Shown here: positions 52,097-62,684 of the stretch, piece after piece
Layout: the number at the start of each line of letters is the position of its first letter
How positions within the stretch are numbered: the stretch's first letter is position 1
Assembly: GCA_002104945.1 (NCBI GenBank)
Contig: MCFH01000018.1
Location: 372,001 to 436,000 of the forward strand
Source: Piromyces finnis
Taxonomy: Eukaryota > Neocallimastigomycota > Neocallimastigomycetes > Neocallimastigales > Neocallimastigaceae
Length of the DNA stretch: 64,000 bases
Direction: 5' to 3'
Made by a program: the position numbers and the translations under genes
Notes under the pieces: generated by a model
What the model was told of the DNA's origin: nothing
Database searches by the model: none
The model's input: the letters and a program-made list of their open reading frames with translations, nothing else

Positions 52097-54646
52097 TTTG
52101 TTTTGTTTTTATTATATATATAGAAAGATAAAAATGTTTTAAATTTTATTGGAAATTACTATTAAAATTTGATAGTTTATTTGAAAAAAAAATAATAGTG
52201 TAGGATTAAGTTATTGATATTAAATTAGTGTTTTAAATAGTTTTTTTTTTTTTTTTTTGCAATTAGTTACTTTGTTATTTTTGTTTTTGTTATTATTCTC
52301 CAAAAATAAATAACCATAATTACATTAAAAAAAATAAAATCTCATTTATTTCTATTATTATTGAAACGGTGTATTTATATTATTAACAATAAAGATAAGA
52401 ACAGAAATTGATTTTAAATAAAAAATTTTTTCTTATTCTTATCTTCCTTTTCCCCCTCTTTCTCTATAATAGTTTTTTCTTCTTTTTCTTTTAAATCTAT
52501 ATTAAAAGATGTGATGAAAAATAAATTTTAAAATCAAATTTTAAAAGTTTATTTTTCCTATTTTATTTTATCTTTAATTATAAAAAAGAACATTAAACTA
52601 AAAAAATTTTATAAAATAGGTTTAAAGAAATTTTTTTTTTCTGAAATATTATTTGCTAAAATTTTATAATGGTAATATATAATAATTATATTTTAATATA
52701 TTAAATTTATATTAAAAAAACTATGAAAATTAACATTATAAAATTAATAATTATAACAAATGTTATGGCAATTATTAATGATTTATACGGCATATTAATT
52801 AATTTAATTACCATAATATATCCTATTATATTTTGATTTATTAAATAATATATACTAATTTATTATATCATCTATTTTATATATATATATTTTTTTTTGA
52901 CTATTCAATATGAATTATATAGATCATTATGAAATATAATAAACCTATAATAATATAGATTGAAACTTTTTTTTTTTACTTTAGAATAAAATATTATCAA
53001 AAAAAATTTTATAAGGAATATTATCAATGATCATACATTATATCATTATATAGTTAACAATACTACCTACTCTATTTCCAAATAGTTTTTACAATCATAC
53101 CATATATTACCAAAAAGAATAAAGATAATAATAAAAATTTTACACTAATTTATATTGTATGATTTCTATATATATCTTTTAATATAATTAAAATATTATT
53201 ATTTAATAAATTATATTATTTTTGGATATATAATTATATATTAAAATATATTTAAAAAATTCTATATTTGGTTGATTTAATTTAACGACCTATTCTATAT
53301 AGTAATAGTCTATTTACCAAATATATTAGTATAACATTTTTCAAAAGATATATATAAAAAAAAAAAAGATTTTTTTTAAATTAAATAATAATCATTATAT
53401 AAATAATATATAATAAATAAATATGTATATATATTATATATATAATAAAAATAATATTTTTAATTGATGAAAAAAAATTAAAATCAACAATATTGATTAA
53501 TTTTAATGAATGATGAAAATTATATTAAATAAAGTTTTAAATCCTTTTATTATTTTTTTTTTAGACAATATGAATTATAAATTAAGATCATTTTCAAGTT
53601 ACAAATTTACAGGTGGAATTTTAGCCTGGCAACGAGTTTAGTTTATATTATAGCAACATGGAACATTTGACAAAACTCTACAGAATAGTTTCTGTAAACC
53701 TAATATAAAAATATTATGTACTATAGCAGGATTATAGCTTTATTTTTATAGGTTAAATACTTACCTTTAAATAAATATATATTGTATCTATATATTTTTT
53801 AATATATAATATAAATTTAAAATAAGAGTTATTAAAAAGAATTGTATAGTAAAAAAAAAAATAAATAATTGAAAAAGATTCTTAATACTATTGACATAAA
53901 TGATATGTATAAATATATTAAAAGGTATAGGTAGAATAAATACCACAGCTTTTATTATAAATATTTCCATATAGGAAAAAAATGGATTATCTATGACAGC
54001 ATTTTATTATTTATATTATTAATTATGGTTTAGAGAATAATTTACTTTAAATTCTCTATACACACAATTAAAAATACAACCCTCTATTGATAGTCCTATA
54101 TTTGTCCATGATATAAAATAATCGTGAAACTTAATGGTACACTCTCATTGCTATTTTTTTAAAATAAAAACCTTAAATAATATAAATATGCACTATCTAA
54201 AACAATTTATATATTATGAATTATAGTTTTGAATTAATTTATATAATTATACAGAAAAAAAATCAAAAATATTTTATTGAAAATAAAAAAAAAAAAGAAT
54301 TACATTTATACTACATTCTATTTTAAATAATAAACTATTATACCTATTTTTTATTAATAAACCATTCATATAAAAAAAAATATTGTTATCTAAAAGTATG
54401 CTTATATATTATTAATTTCATACATAAAAAACTATATTGTTTATTAAACATTGTTATTATCCAATACTATGGTATTTTATTTGTTTATATGTCACTTTTT
54501 TTTTTGATATTATATTTTAATTTTTACTCAAAAAAAAAAAAGAAAAATTTATTAAACCTTGAATATCATTTTTCTGTAATGCTAATCTGTATATATAAAA
54601 TATGTAATATAGCGTTATATTTTCTCTTTTTTTTTCTTTAGTTTAT
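52097..54646. other. Intergenic with one possible gene relic
   Basis: 2.55 kb of AT-rich spacer. The only notable content is the short rhodanese-like frame at 53570-53641, described separately. Confidence 0.45.
53570..53641 (+). pseudogene. Possible relic of a rhodanese-like C-terminal exon
   Basis: After a T-rich tract and TAG (acceptor-like) comes a 24-codon frame ending FTGGILAWQRV and a stop. GGILAW is a common late motif of rhodanese domains. After the stop, another frame reads HGTFDK. No catalytic-loop exon is found upstream. This may be a decayed fragment or chance. Confidence 0.25.
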
Positions 54647-55957
54647 TTACCAGTCAAATATTTCTTCATCTTCATCTTCATGACCTGGTCTTAAAGGATT
54701 TAATCCTCTAATATCAATTTGTTCACTCTTACCTAAAATAATTAATTCAGCAAGAGCTAAACCAGTACCAGTAGCTGTCATGATACCCCAATAATTATGA
54801 CCAGAAGCAATATAAACACCGGAGGAAGGAACGCTTTCTTCCTTACCCTTAATTTCTTTTAATTTACCAATAATTGGTAAGTAACTTTTAGGTGGTACAG
54901 GTAAATAGGTGGCTTCATGAACTTCTAAAAGTTCACTATCATTTAATCCATGTTCGGAGAGGGCCTTGACTAATTTTTGTTGTCTTTCTAAATAAAATTG
55001 ATCTGTAGGTGATACAAATGGTAATTTTTCAATTTCATCTCTTGGGAAAGGTTCTGGGGCAGCCATACTACAAATATAAACAGTACCATCTGGACGTGGA
55101 TAAATTTCAACAACTGGATCACCATCCTTTTCAATTGGAATGAAATAAACTTGTGGATCACTAAGAGGTTTTTTTGGTCTTACTAAATAACTTTGACATT
55201 TATGACCAGTGAAACCTTTTGGCATTTGATTTGGAAACCAACGATTAGCTTGGAAGGTCCATGGTCCTAAGGCTAAAATTAAAATATCAGAGGGTATAAA
55301 TTCTTCCTTAACATCATCTTTAGTAATATTTTGACCTTCATTATCATAGGTTTGATCTTTGACATAAACACCTTCATATACTTTACTATCATCATTATAT
55401 TTAACATTGGTAATTTCAGCAATTCTTAATTTGACTCCTTGAGCCTTTAACTTTTCTAAAAAGTAGTGACAAAATTTCATAGGTTGCATTTGTGCTGTGG
55501 CATCAATTTCACCAATGACATTCTTACAACTAATTTTAGCTTCAACCCATGGTGGTGTTTTTATTTCTTCTGTTTTCTTTCCTTCTTTTTCTATTTTTTC
55601 TTCTTCTTTACCTTCATCAGCAATAAATTCTAATGTTTCAACTTGTCTAAAATCATAATTCTCTTTACCATTAAATTTTTGTGCTAAATCTTGATGTAAT
55701 TTATAAGATTGTCTAACTAAAGGATCAGATCTTTCTCCTTCACACCAATCTCTTGCCATAAAACCACCAGCATAACCAGATGCTGAACAGGCAACTGAAC
55801 GTCTTTCAATAATAGTAATATCAAATTTTGGAATTTGACCTTTATTTTCTTCTTTACAATATTCTTGGTAAAATGTTAAATAATAGGCAGTACATATTCC
55901 AATAATACCTCCACCAGCAATTACAATTTTAATAGGTTGTTGATTTTCATTTGACAT
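54647..55957 (-). CDS. FAD-dependent amine oxidoreductase, Tda3 type
   Basis: A single 436-residue ORF without introns. The FAD-binding Rossmann motif lies at the N-terminus (IVIAGGGIIGICTAYYL, glycines 15-20), followed by IERR at the end of the second strand and SASGYAGGF, a signature of the fungal Tda3/DAO (D-amino-acid-oxidase-like) family. Further on are ILALGPWT and the C-terminal FAD-contact segment SGVYIASGHNYWGIMTATGTG. The family oxidises amine or amino-acid substrates in general, but the Tda3 substrate is not known; yeast Tda3 is linked to endosome-to-Golgi traffic. There is no signal peptide or peroxisomal SKL; it ends FDW after an acidic stretch. Relatively GC-rich codons and lack of introns set it apart from most neighbours, which may reflect high expression or a retrocopy. 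Confidence 0.9.
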   Translation of the reverse strand: MSNENQQPIKIVIAGGGIIGICTAYYLTFYQEYCKEENKGQIPKFDITIIERRSVACSASGYAGGFMARDWCEGERSDPLVRQSYKLHQDLAQKFNGKENYDFRQVETLEFIADEGKEEEKIEKEGKKTEEIKTPPWVEAKISCKNVIGEIDATAQMQPMKFCHYFLEKLKAQGVKLRIAEITNVKYNDDSKVYEGVYVKDQTYDNEGQNITKDDVKEEFIPSDILILALGPWTFQANRWFPNQMPKGFTGHKCQSYLVRPKKPLSDPQVYFIPIEKDGDPVVEIYPRPDGTVYICSMAAPEPFPRDEIEKLPFVSPTDQFYLERQQKLVKALSEHGLNDSELLEVHEATYLPVPPKSYLPIIGKLKEIKGKEESVPSSGVYIASGHNYWGIMTATGTGLALAELIILGKSEQIDIRGLNPLRPGHEDEDEEIFDW

Positions 55958-56909
55958 TTTGTTCTTTTTTTTTTTTTTTTTACTTTTATTATTTATTATT
56001 TTTTAATGTATAATGATGAGGGGGGGAAAAAGATTGCTTTATAATTTTAGATTATTTTAAATTTTTTTTTTATTAAAATTATAAATTGTATTTATTTATT
56101 TATTTATTTATTTATTTTTTTTGATAAATTATATTTTGAGAATATAAATATATATTAATATAGGTATAGGTATATAACATATAGTAAATATTAAAACTTG
56201 TTTAAAATAAAAAAAAAAACTTTAATAATCTCGTATGATACTATACCCTTTTAATAAATACTATTTTATTTTTTATATAATAAAAATTTTTTTTTTCTTT
56301 AGATCATTGGAAAATTGAAAGGAAATGGAAATCACGTGAATATACAAAATATTTTAAGTTTTTGGTAAATGCTCTTTCTTTTTTTTTAAAAAAAAAAAAG
56401 CATCAACCAAAAAATAAAAAATAAAAAAATAAAAAGCAGAATAAAATATAGAAAATTTTGTAAAAATTTTACTATAATTTTTTTTAATGTTTTTTATTAT
56501 TTTCTGTTTTTTTTTTCTTTCTTTTTTTTTTTTTTTTTGCTTTCTAGCATATAATATATCTATATCTATATTATAGAGAAAACATAGACTAAAAAAAATA
56601 TATATATATAAATTTTTATTTTTTCTATTGTCTTTATTTTAATAATCATTATGAATAAATAATTCTATTGTTCATTTTTTTTTATTTTATTTTATATACT
56701 CTTTATATAAAATTTACAAAAACGAATTTAGTATAAAACATTATTTATCATAATAATTAAGAGTAAAAAATAAAAGTAAAAACTAATATTTTAAAAAAGT
56801 TTTTTATTTATTTTATATATTTAAAATGTATAGATAAAAAATAATTGTTTAAAAAAATATAATGTAATTCTGTAGTTTTAATATATATATAATTATGTAT
56901 TTAAGTTTT
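55958..56909. other. Intergenic, no gene seen
   Basis: AT-rich spacer upstream of the Tda3-like gene. Contains (TTTA)n near 56091-56115 and one CACGTG near 56333. No gene seen. Confidence 0.5.
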
Positions 56910-57656
56910 TTAATATGCTGGGCCATTTCCAGTACTGCAATATGATAAAGTACGTTGAGATCTAGAGTTATCTAATGTACTCTTTGGGTTTAAGAATACG
57001 TTTAATGGGAAACATCCACGAGCATTATTGGCTGTATTAACACCTAAAGCCCAATTATCAGCGAAAATTTCTTCTACATAAATTTCATCATCAATATTAA
57101 TTTCAATTTCATCTTCCAATTCTGGTTGGAAAGTAAATTGAGAAACATATACGTTATTAACCTTTAATTCATCAATAGAAGTTGGGATATATTCATTGGC
57201 TGGAGCATTACCATTATAGTCATTACTGTAGGAATTATCAATTGGTATAGCAACACCGGTAGTTGGAATCTGCATATCTGGTTGTATTTGATTATAATTG
57301 GTTTGATACATTGGTTGAGAAATTGGTGGTTGGTTATAGGAATTAGCTGGAGTAGCAATTGGAGGAGTAATTCTAGAATCAAAATCTTCTGGATGTGGAA
57401 CAGTCCACATATCTGGTGATAAATTATTATCCTTTTTCTTTTTTCTTTGAATACTTATTGAAAAACCAATAACTGCGACTACAATTACTGCAACAATACC
57501 AATACCTAAAAGAGTGTATCCAATTGAAACACCTTCATCTTTTTTATTGTTATCGTCAGATTTTGCAGTATTAATAGTACTTAAAGTATTACTAGTAGTG
57601 TTTGGAGTACTATTAGTTGGTTTTTGTGTTTCACCACCAACAGCTGGTGAATCGTT

Positions 57657-57714
<58 letters not shown>

Positions 57715-59334
57715 GGTTGTTGCTGTGGTTGTTGTTGTGGTTGGGCAGATTGGTTATTATTTGTTTGATTAGATGAACCTTGTTGATTTGAGTTTGAATT
57801 ACTACTACTAGAACCTGAATTAGAACTAGAAGAACTTGAACTAGAACCTGAACTAGAACCTGAATTAGAACCTGAAGAGCCTGAGCTAGAACCTGAACTA
57901 GAACCTGAAGAACCAGAGCTGGAACCAGAACTTGAAGAACCAGAGCTGGAACCAGAACTTGAAGAACCAGAACTTGAACCAGAACTAGATCCTGAACTAG
58001 AACCTGAAGAACCAGAGCTGGAACCAGAACTTGAAGAACCAGAACTTGTACCTGAACTACCGGAGCTACCAGAATTTCCACTTGGTGGAGTAACAACTGG
58101 ACCTGATGGTTTATCGCCGGAAGGGGAAGAAGGATTTACATCTGATGGACTGGCTTTTGTTATTAAAAATAATAATTAATAAAAAAAATTAATATATATA
58201 CTTTAAATTTAAAATTTTTAACAAATTTTTATGTAAATAAAATTAATATTTAAAATGATATTAAAATTGGGGAAAAAACTTTACTAGTTGTTGTTATTGT
58301 TGTTGTCGTTGTTGTCGTTGTTGATGTTGTAGTTGTAGTTGTAGTTATTTCATTAAAATTTTTAATTGAAGAATTATCATTTTCTATTGCGTTATTATCT
58401 TTATTGCATATATATAAAAAATATTAAAATCTATTAATATTTATATAAAATTATCTATATTTCATACTATTTGAAGTAGGTTTTTTTTATCATTATTTAT
58501 TTTTACTAAGTTTGTATTATTTTTGTTGTCTAGTATTATATTTTTAATAATTGCATCAACAATCTTTTTATTATTATTCTTTTCTTTTCTTTTTTTTAAT
58601 TAATATTTTATTATTCAATGAAAAAAAATAATAATATTTAATCAACAACAAAAATAACGCATTTTTAACAACAATACAGTAATAAATAAACAATGTATTT
58701 TTTAATTTTTATCTAAATTGTTTAATTATAAAATTTTTATATTTTGATTTTGTTTATTTAAAAATTATCATACTTGTCGAGTTTTCTATTTTCTGTGAAT
58801 CATCATTTGCATTATCATTATTCTTATTCGTATCATCATTATTTGTCTCATTATTATTATCTTTACTTGTTTCCTCAATTTTTGTTTCATTACTATTATC
58901 TTTATTATCATCATTATTATTATTGTCTTGTTTTTATTTTAAAAAAAAATAGTTATTTTTGTTTTAAAATATAAAATTTAGTATAAAACAAAAACAAGGA
59001 CATATATTAAATTAATAAAAAGGGAGAAATAAGTAAGAAATAACTAACGAAGCTTTTCTGAAAAAAAAAATTAATAAGCAATATCATATATTCTCACCAT
59101 TTCCTGAAGTTGGATCAGCTGTAACTGCTGAAGGTGATCCTTCAGAAGTTGATGGGGTAGCTGGATCTTCCTTTTTTTCAGAATCTTGGCAGAACACAGC
59201 TAAGATTATATTAATTCAAAGAAAAATTAGTTTCGATAATTATATTAATAATTTTATACTACAATTCGTTACTTACATTGAGAAATTATTAATATAATTA
59301 AAAATAAAAAGAAAAATTTTGTATTGAATTTCAT
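56910..59334 (-). CDS. Single-pass surface protein: signal peptide, Ser/Thr/Gly-rich stalk, TM, cytoplasmic SH3
   Basis: Exons 59334-59277, 59199-59098, 58926-58774, 58398-58285 and 58153-56910 join in frame to 556 residues. A signal peptide (about 1-23, ending SVFC) is followed by a long stalk: acidic and Pro/Ser-rich, then Asn/Asp-rich, a Thr tract (TTTTTTTSTTTTTTTT), many SSSGSSSG repeats, and a run of about 20 Gln. The membrane helix is about 349-375, then RKKKK. The cytoplasmic part has a Pro/Tyr/Asn-rich linker and an SH3 domain at about 476-530 (FQPELEDEIEINIDDEIYVEE, DNWALGVN, GCFPLNVF). The stalk is a likely site of heavy O-glycosylation. This order of parts matches yeast Fus1 and related fungal sensors, but not by close sequence. 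A wall or mating/attachment sensor is inferred. The long Met-starting frame at 57581-58096 is a shadow of the repeat region. Confidence 0.85.
57657..57745 (-). repeat. Poly-Q trinucleotide tract
   Basis: CAA repeats (GTT on the plus strand) encode the glutamine run in the stalk of the SH3 surface protein, with PQQQPQQQ at one edge. Confidence 0.9.
57785..58075 (-). repeat. Ser/Gly coding repeat array
   Basis: Imperfect repeats of 9-18 bp built on TCA/AGT-TCT-GGT codons encode SSSGSSSG units in the stalk. The mix of unit lengths suggests slippage or unequal exchange. Confidence 0.85.
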
Positions 59335-61504
59335 TTTGATTTATTTAACTTTAAAAAAAAAAATCTATATATTGGATAGTTGATATATTTTAATTTTTAT
59401 TTTAATTGAAATATATTGAACTTTATCTACAAAGTTAAATCTATCTTTAAAAAATTTTTATAATATTATATTTATTAGTTTTTTTTTTATTTAATTTTTT
59501 TTTTGTAAATGTATTTTTTTAAAGGTTCAATTTTATCTAAATACTAATAAATTATTAAAAGTATTTAGTTTTAAAATTCATTAAACTATATTTTATATTA
59601 AGCAATAATGAGTATACCTTTTTTATTATAAAGTAATTTAATTTTTAAATACAAAATCTAGATTCAATGTTCTTCTTCTTTCTACTTTTTTTTTTTATAT
59701 TTTTTATTTTTTATTTTTTTTTTTTTATTTTTTATTTTTTTTTTAATTTAGTTTTATTTTTTCAATCTGTATTTATTTTTTTTTTAACTTTTGATAACAA
59801 TAAATTTAATAATATATTATTAAAGGAAAAGTAAAATACGAAAAATAAAACATAGAATTAAAAAAAAGAAAAGAAGAAAAAATATAAAAAAAATAAAAAT
59901 ACTTTAAAATGAAGAAGAGAAAAAAAAAAAACTCTATATAATATTAATAAATTAGAATATATTACTTTTTTTGAAATATAATATATAATTCATTTAATTA
60001 TATTAATTTGATATTGATATTAATTATAGCATAAGAATAGATTACTTTTATTAAAATACTATATATATTAAATGTTAAATATTATATTCAATAATTTATT
60101 TGATATTTATTAATAAATATATTAATTAATAAATTACTTTTTTTCAAACCAATCTTAATAATTAAAAATGGAAATATAACAAAGTTTATTATAATATATT
60201 ATAATTTTGATAAAAATACATATTTAATTAAAATAGTTTATTATATAAATAATCATCATCAATAGATTCATAAAAAATACATTTAATACATATTATTCTA
60301 TTTTATCATACAATATCATACTTTGTATTAATATATACTATTTCATTATAATATTCTTTTCTTCTTTTGAAAATATAAATTTAAAATATTATTATAATAA
60401 TCATTATTAATATATATTGAAATAGTCATTACACTACTGCATAATAGTATATTAGTAATATATCAATATAAATTAAAAAAAATGTTTATAATCTTTTCAT
60501 TACATATTTTTTAATTAATGTAAAATTAATAATGTGTGTGTAGAGGTTTCATTATTTTCATTATTCCATATTAAAATCTATTTTTATTATCATCTTTGTT
60601 AGCTTTTAAAAGCATTTATTATCAAATCAATTAATATATAAAAAAGAAAACAATAATAATATTTAATAATTAAAATTACCATTTTATATTACAAAATTTA
60701 CAATTAATTTTTTTAAAACTTAAAATATATATGTTATTCTATTTATACATTCTTTATATAGATATTATATTAAATAATATATTATATATATACATTGATG
60801 GTATATTATTGGTTCATTAATAATTAAGAATTAATTATTAAATTTCACTTTTTGATTTATCCAATGAAATAATAATTAGATGAAAAAAACGAGAGTTCAT
60901 GTGACTGTATAAATATATGGACACTTGAAGTAAAATATATAAATTTTTTAAGTAAAAATTTAAGGTTACACCAAACTATAATCATTTTCTTCCTAATCAT
61001 AAAAATTAAAAATAGTCAATGATGTGAATATATAATAATATTATATACATTATATTAAAGTCTGTATAATTTTTAAAAAAGAAATTTATCCACGTTTAAG
61101 CCTCTTTTTTTTTTTTATATAATTTATAATGAATTAAAAGTGTAAAAGGAAATAAAACATGCATACATACATATCAAAAAAAAATATGCTTTGAATAAAT
61201 AAGACTTCTATATATTGTAGACATTTTAAAAATAAATTTTATATTAATAATTAAAGTTAATTATGGTTATGTTGGTTGTGTGGGTGAACTTCTTGCATAT
61301 AAAAGTAATTTTAATAGGATGTTTTAAAAAAACTCTTTGATAAAGTTTTAAATTTTGAGTGAAGATTCGTTGGTATATTCAAATTAAATATTTGTATAGT
61401 TATTATATGCTACCATATATTATATAATTCATTCGAATATAATTACGGAAAGTTTTATTGTTACACTCAAATGATGATGATTATGCTTCATCCTACAAAA
61501 TGGC
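59335..61504. other. Intergenic, no gene seen
   Basis: 2.2 kb of AT-rich spacer upstream of the SH3 surface protein gene, ending at SINE copy 2. No credible ORF or RNA gene. Confidence 0.5.
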
Positions 61505-61518
61505 ATTCCTTTTTTTAA
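61505..61518 (+). repeat. Target-site duplication, left copy (SINE 2)
   Basis: ATTCCTTTTTTTAA recurs exactly at 62070-62083 after the poly(A) tail. Confidence 0.9.
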
Positions 61519-62069
61519 GTCGTTCCAGTTTTTATCCTGGTTGTTAAGGCGTTTCCTTAGCATATATAAGGCTTCTGGTTCGACCCCGCAGATGTCAGTG
61601 CCTGTGGATTTTCCCACTGGGTTTGCCATGGGTTGGGTTATGATATTCAGGTAAGTATAAATGAACTTTCTAATTTACTACTATGATAATAACACTCGTC
61701 TAGCCGGCCTGAGAGGGTCTAGTGTACATGGTACATTCCAAATTAGAACTTAATAAGTGGTGACTTAGGCTATGCCAAAAACACATAATATTCCTTAATC
61801 AATTTAAGTGTAAACATTAGGGGGCGGTTGGCACGTGATCAAATTGACTATAAGAGGCTTAGCATTGTAGTTGTGAAATATCGTACAACGACATGCATCT
61901 AATGTACATGGATTAAGTGAGCGTCGAAGCTGAAGAAACAGTATGACAGACCAGGAGGGTCACAACCACCTAGCAATAGGAATGAGCCAACGTTTCTCTA
62001 AGAACCACCATTGGAGCTAACTCTGATCGATGGGAGAAATGCACTCGGAAGTTAAAAAAAAAAAAAAAA
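61519..62069 (+). mobile_element. tRNA-headed SINE, copy 2
   Basis: A 535-bp body (61519-62053) and a 16-17 A tail, in the same orientation as copy 1. The A-box-like motif is at 61538-61549 and the B box at 61577-61587. It differs from copy 1 by T for C at 61565 (in the anticodon-loop-like position) and G for A at 61831. The different duplication sequence shows it is an independent insertion, not a segmental duplication. The tail is shorter than in copy 1, which may mean a slightly older insertion. Confidence 0.93.
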
Positions 62070-62083
62070 ATTCCTTTTTTTAA
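62070..62083 (+). repeat. Target-site duplication, right copy (SINE 2)
   Basis: Exact 14-bp match to 61505-61518. Confidence 0.9.
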
Positions 62084-62684
62084 AAGGATAATATTAAATT
62101 ATATATTCAAACATAAATATTAATATTTTTACATTGTTTATCATGTGTATACACGTGTATTTATTAATATTTTGGAAATGATCTTTTTCTGCAAAAAATT
62201 TTAAAGTTATGTGTTTTAAATTAAAATAATAGAGTAGTTTTTATCATATAAAAAAAAAGAAAATATATGGAATAATTTTACTTTTAACTGCTACTTAAAA
62301 ATATAATAATCCAAGTAAAGTTTATTAATTAAATAATAACACCATAAACTATAATATTTTTATCCAAAATTTTGCACAATAGTATAGTAATAAAGTCATT
62401 AATTTCCCCAATTAAGTAATAAAAACAATGCTCTGAATTATTTAGAAATCTTAATCATTTTAAATATTATACCTAAATTATATATTTAAAAGAAGTAGTA
62501 ATAATAATTTCTTTACATTTTTATTCTTAATGTTTTATATTATAAAAAAACTCTATATACATACAATTTATTTAATACATTAAATTTTTGTAAATACATT
62601 TTTATTAATTTTATATTACAAAATTTATTGATAAAAAAATGTATTGATTCTTTTTTTATTCATCAAAAATAATATTATGTAAAT
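62084..62684. other. Intergenic, focadhesin-like gene upstream region
   Basis: AT-rich, with one CACGTG near 62152. SINE copy 2 lies 600 bp upstream of the start codon. No gene seen. Confidence 0.5.

Noticed and set aside
57514-57768. Poly-cysteine ORF on the plus strand
   Set aside because: Antisense of the CAA glutamine tract.
57581-58096. 171-residue Val/Leu/Gln ORF on the minus strand
   Set aside because: Alternative frame of the SSSG/poly-Q repeats; the correct frame links to the TM and SH3 and to the signal-peptide exons.
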